From an uncultured bacterium (GTDB lineage: Bacteria; Bacteroidota; Bacteroidia; Bacteroidales; Bacteroidaceae): a stretch of DNA of 43,110 nucleotides. Below, one piece after another: positions 14,800-22,783 of this stretch. A model generated the notes under the pieces. That model searched no databases, had not been told where the DNA came from, and was given only the letters and a program-made list of their open reading frames with translations. Location: positions 1-43,110 of the forward strand of contig CAMHUC010000028.1 in NCBI GenBank assembly GCA_946188155.1, in the 5' to 3' direction. The translations under genes and the position numbers were made by a program. The stretch's first letter is position 1, and each line of letters starts with the position of its first letter.

Positions 14800-15133
14800 G
14801 GCCATCTACCTGCAGATGGCGGACCGCCTCTGCGACGAGATTCTTGCAGGTAAATACAGGGATGACGACCGCATCCCCTCGGTGCGCGAGTATGCCGTAC
14901 TCTTAGAGGTGAACACGAATACGGCCGTGAAGGCCTACGACGAGCTGGCCCGCGCGAACATCATCTATAATAAGCGCGGCCTGGGCTACTTCGTCACGAA
15001 GGGGGCCAAGCGGCAGATACTGAAGGAGCGCAAGCGGGAGTTCATCGAGAAGCGCCTGCCCGAGCTGTTCCGGCAGATGCGGCTGCTCGACATCTCTGTG
15101 GAAGATATCGTGGCTGCTTGGGAGAAAGGGTGA
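14780..15133 (+). CDS. GntR-family regulator, YtrA subfamily
   Basis: A 117-residue DNA-binding protein: an N-terminal winged helix (about 8-75) and only a short helical tail for dimerization, the size and layout of the YtrA subfamily. Typical motifs are IYLQMADRLCDEILAGKY, DRIPSVREYA, the recognition region VNTNTAVKAYDELARANIIY and RGLGYFV. These regulators usually repress their own ABC transporter operon. Here the gene is the last of such an operon, overlapping the upstream gene by 20 bp, and a fitting operator lies at 12109-12132. The inducing signal is unknown. The stop codon is only 4 bp from that of convergent hrpB. Confidence 0.92.
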   Translation: MTFSNDKAIYLQMADRLCDEILAGKYRDDDRIPSVREYAVLLEVNTNTAVKAYDELARANIIYNKRGLGYFVTKGAKRQILKERKREFIEKRLPELFRQMRLLDISVEDIVAAWEKG

Positions 15134-15137
15134 CATG

Positions 15138-17687
15138 CTAAACCGCGCCATTTGGCGAGCCAGGTAGCGCAGCCCGTTTCACTCCCCTCACGGGAATGGC
15201 CTCCAGCGGGTTGTCGGGCCAGGAGTGCTTGGGATAGCGGCGGCGTAGCTCCTTGCGCACCTCGAAATAGGTGGACTGCCAGAAACTGTGCAGGTCGGCG
15301 GTGAGCTGCACGGGCTTGAAGCCTGGCGAGAGCAGCTCCATTAATATAGGCGTGCCGTCCACCTTCGGAGTGTCCAGCAGGCCGAAGCATTCCTGCAGGC
15401 GCACCCTGAGCACTGGCCCTTCGGCTCCTACGCGGTACTCCAGGCGAATACGGCTGCCCGTAGGGACAACGATGTGGGTTGGTGCCAGCCGATCGATTGC
15501 CTGTTGCTGCTCGTAGGTGAGCATGCTCCAGACGACCTCGCAGAGGTCTATCTTCTTCAGCTCTGCCGTCGTGCTGGCCTTTCCGATGAAGAGCGGCCCC
15601 CATTCTGCGGCACTCCGGCAGATGGCCTCCTTGTCTGCTGGCGGCAGCGACAGCTCCGGATGGCGGGAGGCCACGAAAGCGATTCTCCGCTGGAGGCATT
15701 GCACCTCGTCGGAGAAATTGAGCATCGACAGGCCGTCTTTGACAATCGCCTCGCTGACGACCCGTTGCACCGCCTGGCGGATGTCGGCAGCCAATGGCTT
15801 CGCAGACACCAGTATTGCTCCTATCCGAGTCTCCCTGCGGGCAACCACCATGCCGGCTTTGCCATCCCAAAACACTACGTCGCGCTCACTCGTATAGGCG
15901 CTCAGATCAGAGGGCGCAACAACACTGGCCAGGAATACCCGCCCCACGCCGCCTGCCTTCTGATGCATCGACGCTGCCACAATCCACTCTGCTCCTGCCA
16001 GCGCGTCTGTTGCCTCTACAGCCACCAGCTCGCCACCCGCCAACTGGAACACGCCGGCTCCCATTCCCTGACTATGCCCGCCGCCCCTTGACCTTTCGCG
16101 CCACGCCTTGCCGATGCGCTCAGGATAGGCCGTTGCCAGCAGCGCCCCCGCCTCGTAGGGGTCGACGGCTGTGTTGTCCTCCTTCACGCGTACCATATCT
16201 GCATATTGACGGGCAATCTTGGCAATACGTCGCCACCTGCCGTGCTGTCCGCCTCTGCGTTCACGCCGGAGTGCGTCCAGCCTGAGGTCTAAAGCCGCAT
16301 CACTCTCCCCCGCCAGCGGGTCCTTCTCTTCCAGCAGGGCAGCGATGTCGGCAGCCAGGGCGCGCCGTGCGGGCGTGTCGGCTGTGAGCAGCATGCTGGC
16401 GATGCGCGGATGGCAGGGCATTTTCGACAGCCGTCTGCCCCATGCCGTCACCCCGCCCGTTTCGTCCGTTGCGCCCAGCGAGGCCAGCAGTTTCTGGGCG
16501 TGGACGAGTGCAGGCTTTGGCGGTGGGGTCAGCCAAGGCAGGCGCTCCGCCTGGCGCTCTCCCCAGATCGTGGCATCGAGAGCCAGCGAGGTCAGGTCGG
16601 CATCCATGATCTCCGGGGTTCTCACGGCCGTCATGCGCAATTCTGTGGCGGCTGTCCACAGGCGATAGCACACGCCGGGAGCCACGCGCCCGGCACGCCC
16701 CGTGCGCTGCGTGGCCATATCCATTGATATGCGAACCGTTTCCAGGTGGTTCAGCCCGCTGCGGGCATCGAACACTATTTTCCGGCAGAGCCCGCTGTCG
16801 ACGACAATCCGCACGCCCTCGATGGTCAGCGAGGTCTCGGCGATAGGGGTTGACAGCACCACTTTCCGTTCTCCGGCCCTACTTGGGGCGATGGCTCTCG
16901 CCTGTTCACTATTGGAGAGCAGGCCGTAGAGGGGATATATCTGTGTCCTGCCAAGTCGGCCTTCGAGTTGTTCCTCGACGCGCCGTATCTCACCCTCGCC
17001 TGGCAGGAAGGCCAAGATGTCGCCTTCCCGTTCACGATGGGCTTGCAGGATGGTCTTGGCCACTAATTGGGCGACATTCTGTGCATCAGCCTCTTCCTCA
17101 GTGTGCGTCACTTCTACAGGAAACATCCGCCCCTTGGACTCCAGTATCGGGCAGCGTAGGGCTTCTGCCAGAGCCGTCGCGTCGATAGTGGCCGACATCA
17201 CCACCAGGCGCAGGTCTTCGCGAAGCAGTTCCTGGCACTGGCGAGTCAGCGCGAAGGCCTCGTCGGTATTCAGGCTCCGCTCGTGAAACTCGTCGAAGAT
17301 GACCACTGCCACGTCTTCCAGCGCCGGGTCGTCCAGCAGCATGCGCGTCAGGACGCCTTCTGTCACCACCTCAATCCGCGTCCGTTGCGACACCTTGCTC
17401 TCAAAGCGGATGCGGTAGCCTACAGTCTCGCCCACCGCTTCCTCCAGGAGCCACGCCATGCGCTGCGCTATCTGTCGTGCCGCCACGCGGCGGGGTTCCA
17501 GCACGACAATCTTGCCGCCACCTTCCTGCAGCCCGTCCATGATGGTCAGTGGCAACAGCGTCGACTTGCCCGCGCCGGGTGCCGCTGTCACTATCGCCGC
17601 GCCGTTCTTCCTGAGTGCGCCGTTCAGGGCTTCTGCCACTGCTGCCACGGGAAGCAGCCCGAGTTCTCTTTTCAGTCGATTGGTCAT
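15138..17687 (-). CDS. hrpB: ATP-dependent RNA helicase HrpB
   Basis: A DEAH-group superfamily 2 helicase of 849 residues, close to the usual HrpB length. Motif I is APGAGKSTLLPL (about 36), motif Ia LEPRRVAARQIAQRM, motif II DEFHERSLNTDE (DEFH instead of DEAH, about 131), motif III MSATID, motif V STPIAETSLTIEGV, and motif VI TQRTGRAGRVAPGVCYRLW (about 331). The C-terminal HrpB-specific domain ends with LRRRYPKHSWPDNPLEA, a family hallmark. Its role is not well defined; it acts on RNA in the cytoplasm. It is convergent with the GntR gene and follows the AAA-ATPase gene by 67 bp. No TAnnTTTG element is seen in that gap. Confidence 0.95.
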   Translation of the reverse strand: MTNRLKRELGLLPVAAVAEALNGALRKNGAAIVTAAPGAGKSTLLPLTIMDGLQEGGGKIVVLEPRRVAARQIAQRMAWLLEEAVGETVGYRIRFESKVSQRTRIEVVTEGVLTRMLLDDPALEDVAVVIFDEFHERSLNTDEAFALTRQCQELLREDLRLVVMSATIDATALAEALRCPILESKGRMFPVEVTHTEEEADAQNVAQLVAKTILQAHREREGDILAFLPGEGEIRRVEEQLEGRLGRTQIYPLYGLLSNSEQARAIAPSRAGERKVVLSTPIAETSLTIEGVRIVVDSGLCRKIVFDARSGLNHLETVRISMDMATQRTGRAGRVAPGVCYRLWTAATELRMTAVRTPEIMDADLTSLALDATIWGERQAERLPWLTPPPKPALVHAQKLLASLGATDETGGVTAWGRRLSKMPCHPRIASMLLTADTPARRALAADIAALLEEKDPLAGESDAALDLRLDALRRERRGGQHGRWRRIAKIARQYADMVRVKEDNTAVDPYEAGALLATAYPERIGKAWRERSRGGGHSQGMGAGVFQLAGGELVAVEATDALAGAEWIVAASMHQKAGGVGRVFLASVVAPSDLSAYTSERDVVFWDGKAGMVVARRETRIGAILVSAKPLAADIRQAVQRVVSEAIVKDGLSMLNFSDEVQCLQRRIAFVASRHPELSLPPADKEAICRSAAEWGPLFIGKASTTAELKKIDLCEVVWSMLTYEQQQAIDRLAPTHIVVPTGSRIRLEYRVGAEGPVLRVRLQECFGLLDTPKVDGTPILMELLSPGFKPVQLTADLHSFWQSTYFEVRKELRRRYPKHSWPDNPLEAIPVRGVKRAALPGSPNGAV

Positions 17688-17754
17688 CGTTTGTCTGTCT
17701 TTTCTGATAAAACCGAGACGAAGAGGTGACGCGCCGGGGGGTGGGAACCCGTTT

Positions 17755-19329
17755 TCACGACAGCGTATTTTCTATCCGGCAGGCGTGCTGCTTGGTCTGA
17801 CGGTCGTAGCTGATGCCCACGAGCAGCAGGCGGTCGGCATACTCGGCCACCTTGTCGGGATAGTGCCTGCGCCGAATCTGGTCGATAGCCGCGTCGGCAT
17901 CCTGGTTCACCTTCAGTTCGAGGATGACGGCCGGCTTGTCGACATGCTTGCGGGGGATGAGCACGATATCTGCAAATCCCTTGCCCGAAGCCAGCTCACG
18001 GTGCATCACGTAGTCGTTCTTGGCATAGTAGTAGGCTATCGAGAGCACGCAGGCCAGCGAGTTCTCGTTGTTGTAGCTCAAGATGCTGGTGTTCTCGTCG
18101 TGGGCAGCCTCGACGCCCCGCGCCACAGCCTCCTCGTCGCCCTCGAGGGTGGCCTGCAGGAGCTGCTTCGACTTCTCTATGGCCTCCACAACGTGAGTCC
18201 AGTTATTATACTTGACGGCATTCACCATCTCGCCAGCCACCTCGCGGTTGGGGATATAGCATTCGTCCTCTCTCCAGTTATACGACAGGTAGCCCAGGTG
18301 GATCAGCACTGTCAGCACATCGTCCTTGGAGCGAATCACCGACATGTCGTTCTGGAAGCCTGTCGGGTCCACCGCGCACCTACCGCCGGCCAGCATGGCA
18401 ATGATGTCATCCTTCAGGCCCTCGTAGTTCATGTTGATGTAGTTGGCCACCGCATCGAAGGCTCCTGTCGAAGCCCAGAAGCTGCGACAGCGGCCTGAGT
18501 CTATAGCCTGCATCACACTGTTGGGGTTGAACATCGACAGCTCGTCGCCTATCTGGTAGCCGTCATACCACTTCTCCAGTTCGTCAAAGTCCATGCCGTG
18601 CTTAGAGGCTAACGCCCGCACCTCATCCTTGGTGAAACCAAAGTACTGGGCCATTCTGCGAGGCTCCACCATCGAATACTCTATGAAATTGTTCAGCCCC
18701 GACTGCGTGCTGTATTTCTTGATAGGCAGGATACCCGTCATGTAGACCCCGGCAAAGACGCGCGAGGCATTGACGCTTTTGAACATCCTCCGCATCCATC
18801 CCACATAGTTGTCCATGGCAGGCGAGGCTGGCGGGAACTCGCGACAGATGGCGTCCCACTCGTCGACGATGAGGATGAACACGTCGCCGGTAGCCTCGTG
18901 GATGCGGATCAGCTTTTCCATCAGGTCGTCATCGTCCTTGACCTCCACCTGTGGATAAGCCTCCAGGATGTCCTCAGCCAGCTTCTCCTTAATCTTTTCG
19001 ACGATGCCGTCGTTCTTGAAACGCTCTGTGAAAGCACTCATGTCGAGATAGATGACGGGGTACTTGTTCAGGTGCTTCTCGAACGAAGGGTCGCCGGCTA
19101 TCTGCAAGTCGGCAAATAGCGAGCGCGAGTCGCACGAACGGTCGTAGTAGGCGCAGAGCATCTTGGCGGCCATCGACTTGCCGAAGCGGCGACTGCGGGT
19201 GACGCAGCTGAAGCGGCGCTCTGACAACAGCGTTCCGTTGACAATACTGATCAGCCCCGACTTGTCGACATATTCGCCGGTGCGGGCTGACTGGAATCCG
19301 GCGTTTCCGATGTTGATGTAAGCACCCAT
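17755..19329 (-). CDS. AAA-ATPase-like / PD-(D/E)XK nuclease family protein
   Basis: A 524-residue protein of the large Bacteroidota family joining an N-terminal AAA-ATPase-like domain to a C-terminal nuclease-like domain. The N-terminus reads GNAGFQSARTGEYVDKSGLI, then TRSRRFGKSMAAKML, the altered P-loop typical of the family (about 43-57). A Walker-B-like VFILIVDEWDAI follows at about 157. Near the C-terminus GFADIVLIPR and PAVILELKVN fit the D...ExK core of the PD-(D/E)XK fold. The start is set at 19329 because the -7 element at 19348-19355 would leave an upstream start untranscribed. The function is unknown; copies often accumulate in variable regions, and this one lies beside the CRISPR locus. 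Confidence 0.9.
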   Translation of the reverse strand: MGAYINIGNAGFQSARTGEYVDKSGLISIVNGTLLSERRFSCVTRSRRFGKSMAAKMLCAYYDRSCDSRSLFADLQIAGDPSFEKHLNKYPVIYLDMSAFTERFKNDGIVEKIKEKLAEDILEAYPQVEVKDDDDLMEKLIRIHEATGDVFILIVDEWDAICREFPPASPAMDNYVGWMRRMFKSVNASRVFAGVYMTGILPIKKYSTQSGLNNFIEYSMVEPRRMAQYFGFTKDEVRALASKHGMDFDELEKWYDGYQIGDELSMFNPNSVMQAIDSGRCRSFWASTGAFDAVANYINMNYEGLKDDIIAMLAGGRCAVDPTGFQNDMSVIRSKDDVLTVLIHLGYLSYNWREDECYIPNREVAGEMVNAVKYNNWTHVVEAIEKSKQLLQATLEGDEEAVARGVEAAHDENTSILSYNNENSLACVLSIAYYYAKNDYVMHRELASGKGFADIVLIPRKHVDKPAVILELKVNQDADAAIDQIRRRHYPDKVAEYADRLLLVGISYDRQTKQHACRIENTLS

Positions 19330-19347
19330 ATCTCTGCAATTTGTGGG

Positions 19348-19355
19348 CAAAGATA
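19348..19355 (-). promoter_or_regulatory. -7 element for the AAA-ATPase-like gene
   Basis: The minus strand reads TATCTTTG. Transcription would begin about 19341, giving a leader of about 12 nt to the ATG at 19329. It decides between the two possible starts. Confidence 0.7.
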
Positions 19356-19360
19356 ACAAA

Positions 19361-19391
19361 AATCCCCGAAACCTCCAAAGGTTCCGGGGAT
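19361..19391 (-). terminator. Terminator-like hairpin
   Basis: AATCCCCGAAACCT and AGGTTCCGGGGATT pair with one mismatch around a CCA loop. It lies between the shortened HTH gene and the promoter of the AAA-ATPase-like gene, both on the minus strand, and probably insulates them. An AT-rich stretch flanks each side. Confidence 0.7.
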
Positions 19392-19440
19392 TAATTTATT
19401 CGGTGCTCGGGCATCTCCTCAGTGGTGAATTTTGAGTTTA

Positions 19441-19478
19441 AGGGTGACAGGGCGTTCTGTCACCCTGTCACCCTTTTC
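19441..19478. repeat. GGGTGACAG repeat with inverted copies
   Basis: GGGTGACAGG is followed by CTGTCACCCTGTCACCC, so one copy can pair with either of two inverted copies. Similar GGGTGACAG runs are, from memory, widely scattered in Bacteroidales genomes. The right end reaches into the last codons of the shortened HTH gene. Confidence 0.65.
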
Positions 19479-19980
19479 TTGAAAAATCATAGTCACGCGC
19501 GCATAACACGGGGACGGTTCTTTTGTTATCTGAACACGCTAACAAAAGAACCGTCCTTGTGTTATACAGGCGCATCTCCTCCCCTCCCCCGTCGCTCTCC
19601 ACCACCACGTTGAAGTTCTTCAGGTTTGCCGTCGCTACTTTCAGGCTCCGCCTCGCCTCCGTCATCCTTTTAAACACCACGCTATAATGCTCCTCATCCG
19701 CCACATAGGCCACGCCCTCCGCCATCGGAGCGTCCACTGTGCCATCCGCCGTTCCCATATCCTCAACACCGCGTTCCATACTCGTCTCTTCAATACCGCG
19801 CTCAGTCTCTTCCCGTATCAATCCCTGTGCCTTCAGGTCCTGAAGGGCAATGCGCCACCCGCTTTTCGGTGCCTTATGGGCAGGGAGCGTCCCGCTGTGT
19901 ATCAGGTCATATACCTCCTGCGTCGAGAGGCCAGTCAGGCGCACGGCCTCCTTGGTGCTGATGTATTTACTGTTCGCCAT
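19468..19980 (-). pseudogene. Shortened HTH / PLD-like gene, C-terminus replaced by repeats
   Basis: The open frame gives 170 residues. Residues 1-55 are an excisionase-like helix-turn-helix (KYISTKEAVRLTGLSTQEVY, then SGTLPAHKAPKSGWRI). After a variable linker comes YSVVFKRMTEARRSLKVATA (about 98-117) and NLKNFNVVVE, which resembles the beginning of a phospholipase-D-like domain in Bacteroidota proteins with the same HTH. The expected HxK motifs never appear. Instead the frame enters a 26-bp-arm hairpin (19503-19565) and ends in repeat sequence. The simplest reading is a gene cut short by a repeat insertion or deletion. It could still make a small DNA-binding protein. It is next to the CRISPR array on the same strand. 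The PLD link is from memory and not certain. Confidence 0.6.
19503..19565. repeat. Dispersed-type hairpin with 26-bp arms
   Basis: ATAACACGGGGACGGTTCTT and six more bases pair with 19540-19565 at 24 of 26 positions, around an 11-bp loop. The two mismatches are G-T type. Both arms lie inside the 3' part of the preceding open frame, which they disrupt. It resembles REP-like hairpins that are scattered in related genomes. Confidence 0.8.
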
Positions 19981-20145
19981 AGGTCGATATAATAAAAGTG
20001 GAAGAACCCTTTATCACTTATGCCACCAGTAGGAGAAGCAAATAGCCAGGTCATTGATTCCTTTTTGAAAAGACCATCACCCTCCCCAGATTTTGTTGGG
20101 AAGCACCCCATTCTGTACACACAGGATCTACCCCTTTGTGCGCTC

Positions 20146-20170
20146 GCCCCCAACGAGAGGGGGGTGTCGC
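20146..20170 (-). repeat. Decayed CRISPR repeat beyond the array end
   Basis: CGCCCCCAACGAGAGGGG matches the core of the repeat with one inserted base, and the flanks have diverged. It lies 31 bp from the first recognisable repeat, about one spacer away, so it is probably an old leader-distal repeat. Bases 19981-20145 hold no other feature. Confidence 0.5.
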
Positions 20171-20201
20171 GGCTGTACGTAATCTTCATGTTGCCGACGC
20201 T

Positions 20202-20635
20202 GTTTCAATCCACGCCCCCACGAGAGGGACGACATCTTTTCCTGCGACATGTTCACGTTATCTTGCTCGTTTCAATCCACGCCCCCACGAGAGGGGCGAC
20301 TTAGTTGAGGAACATAAGGCTAAGAGAGAAAAAGTTTCAATCCACGCCCCCACGAGAGGGGCGACTTCCAGAAGCAGCCCGTTCCTCCGTCGGTATGCCA
20401 GTTTCAATCCACGCCCCCACGAGAGGGGCGACACTGCCCGCAAGGTGGTAGACCACGAGTTGCGTGTGTTTCAATCCACGCCCCCACGAGAGGGGCGACT
20501 CGGCTACACCTACACCGACGAGTCGGTCGTTGTGTTTCAATCCACGCCCCCACGAGAGGGGCGACTCGGTGTCCTCCACGCCGCCATCCATAGCGCGAGT
20601 CCAGTTTCAATCCACGCCCCCACGAGAGGGGCGAC
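20202..20635 (-). CRISPR. Type I-C CRISPR array, 7 repeats and 6 spacers
   Basis: The 32-bp repeats start at 20202, 20269, 20334, 20401, 20468, 20534 and 20604. Spacers are 35, 33, 35, 35, 34 and 38 bp. On the minus strand each repeat begins GTCGCCCCTCTCG and ends GTGGATTGAAAC, the standard I-C pattern, with the hairpin CGCCCC...GGGGCG. The array is therefore read on the minus strand, like the cas genes, with the leader on the cas2 side. Six repeats are identical; the one at 20202 has a single change (GGGACGAC for GGGGCGAC), as expected for the oldest, leader-distal repeat. Spacer targets cannot be told from this window; by eye, no spacer matches elsewhere in it. Confidence 0.98.
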
Positions 20636-20800
20636 CCTTATCGTAATAACAGCAATATAATCAAAACATTATATATCTGTTTTTGCGAATCTGTTTGCAG
20701 ACCTTTCTTTTCCATCCGTCTTATAAAATCAGACATCATAAACCACTGATTATCAATTCGTGCGAATACCCCTAAGATTTTGCACGTCATCCGGCTCGCA
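20636..20800 (-). promoter_or_regulatory. CRISPR leader
   Basis: The 165 bp between cas2 and the newest repeat are AT-rich and gene-free, as expected for a leader that carries the array promoter and the integration signals. No clear TAnnTTTG box is visible, so the array may be transcribed from elsewhere or by read-through from cas2. Confidence 0.7.
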
Positions 20801-21091
20801 CTATATTATAATAGCATCATTAACACCATAGGATGTTATTTTTCCTAAAGATATTACACGCCCATGACTTTTTGAACTGAGGAAATAGAAACGGACACTG
20901 TCCAGCTGCATATCCATGATAGTTGCAATTCTACTCTTAAACATTACGAACTGAGCTTCAGAAACTTCGCACTCAAACACAGAGTTTTGCACCCGTTGCC
21001 CATAATCCTTACAAACTTTAGCCACCTGACGAAGCCGTTTTTGCCCCGTCTCACTTACAGTATCCACATCATACGTAATCAGTATATACAT
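20801..21091 (-). CDS. cas2: CRISPR-associated endonuclease Cas2
   Basis: The small ferredoxin-fold partner of Cas1 in the spacer-integration complex. The 96 residues match the family. The N-terminus MYILITYDVDT contains the conserved strand and aspartate (Asp8), then KRLRQVAKVCKDYGQRVQNS and VFECEVSEAQ follow the Cas2 pattern. It is the last cas gene, 6 bp after cas1, and its stop codon faces the leader and array. The order cas4-cas1-cas2-array is the standard adaptation module of type I-C. Confidence 0.97.
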   Translation of the reverse strand: MYILITYDVDTVSETGQKRLRQVAKVCKDYGQRVQNSVFECEVSEAQFVMFKSRIATIMDMQLDSVRFYFLSSKSHGRVISLGKITSYGVNDAIII

Positions 21092-21097
21092 AACAAT

Positions 21098-22120
21098 CTA
21101 TTTGAATAAGAACACAGGATAATCATCAATATCGCATCTCACATAACGTGCCAAAAGCATCGCCTGAACGTAAGGAAGTAGTCCAATGGGCACTTTTTCG
21201 TTAAGATCAGGATGAATGATATTATCTTTTTTGCGGTTCTGCCAAGCAGTCAAAAAAGTTTTTCGCCCTTTGTCAGTCATCAATACTCCCTTCTCTCCCT
21301 GAAACATAAAATCATTAGCCCCTATCTGTCGTTTATTGATAAGCGACAATACGAACCGGTCGCCCAGATAAGCACGCATTTCCTCCATCACATCCAGTGC
21401 CAACGAAGTTCTGCCAGGCCGCAGCGTATGGAAAAATCCCACGTATGGATCAAGCCCCACTGTTTCCAAGGCTGCAGCCGTATCATTAGCCAATAGTGTA
21501 TAAGCCAGCGAAAGCATCGCATTCACGGCATCCTTTGGTGGTCGACGGTTACGTCCAGCAAACGGGAAGTCCGGCTTTTGCTGCAAGATGAGATGAGGGA
21601 ATACAGAGAAATACTTGTTGGCAGCCCGCCCTTCTATGCCCATCAGTTCTGCCCTGTCGGAGGCCTTCAAACTGTCGCGCTTTTCCATGTCCAATGCCTT
21701 AGAGGCAGCCTCCACATCTGCATTTCCGCCATAGTCGCGGGTATATCTGCGAAGCACATTACGATAGTTCTGTATCTTACCAGCCACAAAGAGTTGTGCC
21801 ACATGCAGCGACCATCGCTCATCATCTGCCAAACGGTATTGCGCTTTGCGTAGGAGCACATTGCCCTTTGTCTGTCCCTGCACCCGACTGACAAACCGCC
21901 CGTTAGGCGACAGGAATGTCAGCGACACCCCATTATCCGCACAGAGTTTCATCAGTCCAGGGCTGGCTCCCATATATCCGAACGTCACGATGCCCTCTAT
22001 ATTGATAACAGGTATGCGGAAAACCTCCTGCTGTTTAACAGAGATGACCACATTCATCCCGTCCTTGCTCAAATAGGCATCTGGCGTGGTGACGTATAGC
22101 GTGTTAAGCAGTTTCCTCAT
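21098..22120 (-). CDS. cas1: CRISPR-associated endonuclease Cas1 (type I-C)
   Basis: The metal-dependent integrase that inserts new spacers. The 340 residues match Cas1c. The N-terminus MRKLLNTLYVTTPDAYLSKD is typical. The catalytic residues lie in GIEGRAANKYFSVF (Glu), GFFHTLRPGRTSLALDVMEE (His and Asp/Glu) and the nearby conserved helix. The gene overlaps the end of cas4 by 17 bp and is followed after 6 bp by cas2, so the three are translated together. All expected active-site segments are present, suggesting that spacer uptake is still possible. Confidence 0.97.
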   Translation of the reverse strand: MRKLLNTLYVTTPDAYLSKDGMNVVISVKQQEVFRIPVINIEGIVTFGYMGASPGLMKLCADNGVSLTFLSPNGRFVSRVQGQTKGNVLLRKAQYRLADDERWSLHVAQLFVAGKIQNYRNVLRRYTRDYGGNADVEAASKALDMEKRDSLKASDRAELMGIEGRAANKYFSVFPHLILQQKPDFPFAGRNRRPPKDAVNAMLSLAYTLLANDTAAALETVGLDPYVGFFHTLRPGRTSLALDVMEEMRAYLGDRFVLSLINKRQIGANDFMFQGEKGVLMTDKGRKTFLTAWQNRKKDNIIHPDLNEKVPIGLLPYVQAMLLARYVRCDIDDYPVFLFK

Positions 22121-22778
22121 ACAGGTTCTTCTTCAGGTAATGTGAAACTTTAGTACAATTTGCCATTTCTGGCATGCAGATATTATTCAGCGAGCACTTC
22201 ACGCAATGCTTGCCTCGCTGGATGGGTGGCAACAGGCCCGAAGAGAATATCTCGTGCATCCGACATGCGCAGTCCGCTACAGTATCCCGTAATTCATCAG
22301 AAATAGCCACCTCTACCCTGTGCCGAATCTCTGCATAGAAGATTGCACCGTACTCTATTCGGATGCCATATTGTTCCTCCAGGCACATCGCTTGTGCAGC
22401 CAGTTGCACCTCATCCTCTTTATTTTTCTTTGGCTTGCCGTGCTTATACTCCAAAGGATATGGCATCCAGTGCCCCGGATAGTGAGGGCGGGTGACAGCA
22501 TTGCATTCATCGTCAGCAGGATGCAGTTCAACGATATCGGTCACACCATAAAGCCCTAACTGATGCGAAGCGACGCTGACAGAGCGCAATGAGATACAGC
22601 CACCGCACTTCTGCCGATAGAAAGGATCGTCTGCGTGCTGGTGCATCATACTTCCCTCCATCGTCAGGCGGTTGTCTTCCCATTGCTGGTCGATATGTAT
22701 CAACGCCCACTGCCGGGGACAGAAGCGGAAGTGCTGTATCCCCGACAACATGAGCATATCGTCATCACTATAAATCAT
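22104..22778 (-). CDS. cas4: CRISPR-associated exonuclease Cas4
   Basis: A RecB-like nuclease with an iron-sulfur cluster that trims pre-spacers and selects those with a PAM. The 224 residues hold the four cluster cysteines: Cys20 (HFRFCPRQW) and Cys192, Cys195 and Cys201 (CVKCSLNNIC). The nuclease core lies in PLEYKHGKPKKNKEDEVQLA (about 118-137), with the conserved ExK and Q residues. It starts 5 bp after rhuM and overlaps cas1 by 17 bp. In other I-C loci cas4 normally follows cas7 directly; here rhuM stands between them. Confidence 0.96.
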   Translation of the reverse strand: MIYSDDDMLMLSGIQHFRFCPRQWALIHIDQQWEDNRLTMEGSMMHQHADDPFYRQKCGGCISLRSVSVASHQLGLYGVTDIVELHPADDECNAVTRPHYPGHWMPYPLEYKHGKPKKNKEDEVQLAAQAMCLEEQYGIRIEYGAIFYAEIRHRVEVAISDELRDTVADCACRMHEIFSSGLLPPIQRGKHCVKCSLNNICMPEMANCTKVSHYLKKNLYEETA

Positions 22779-22783
22779 ATAGT

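Noticed and set aside
20234..20603. Self-targeting spacers within the window
   Set aside because: No spacer could be matched by eye to other parts of the window; a genome-wide search would be needed to exclude it.
20202..20635. CRISPR repeats as protein-coding frames
   Set aside because: Several open frames run through the array because of the repeats; the regular 32-bp units and I-C repeat ends leave no doubt.
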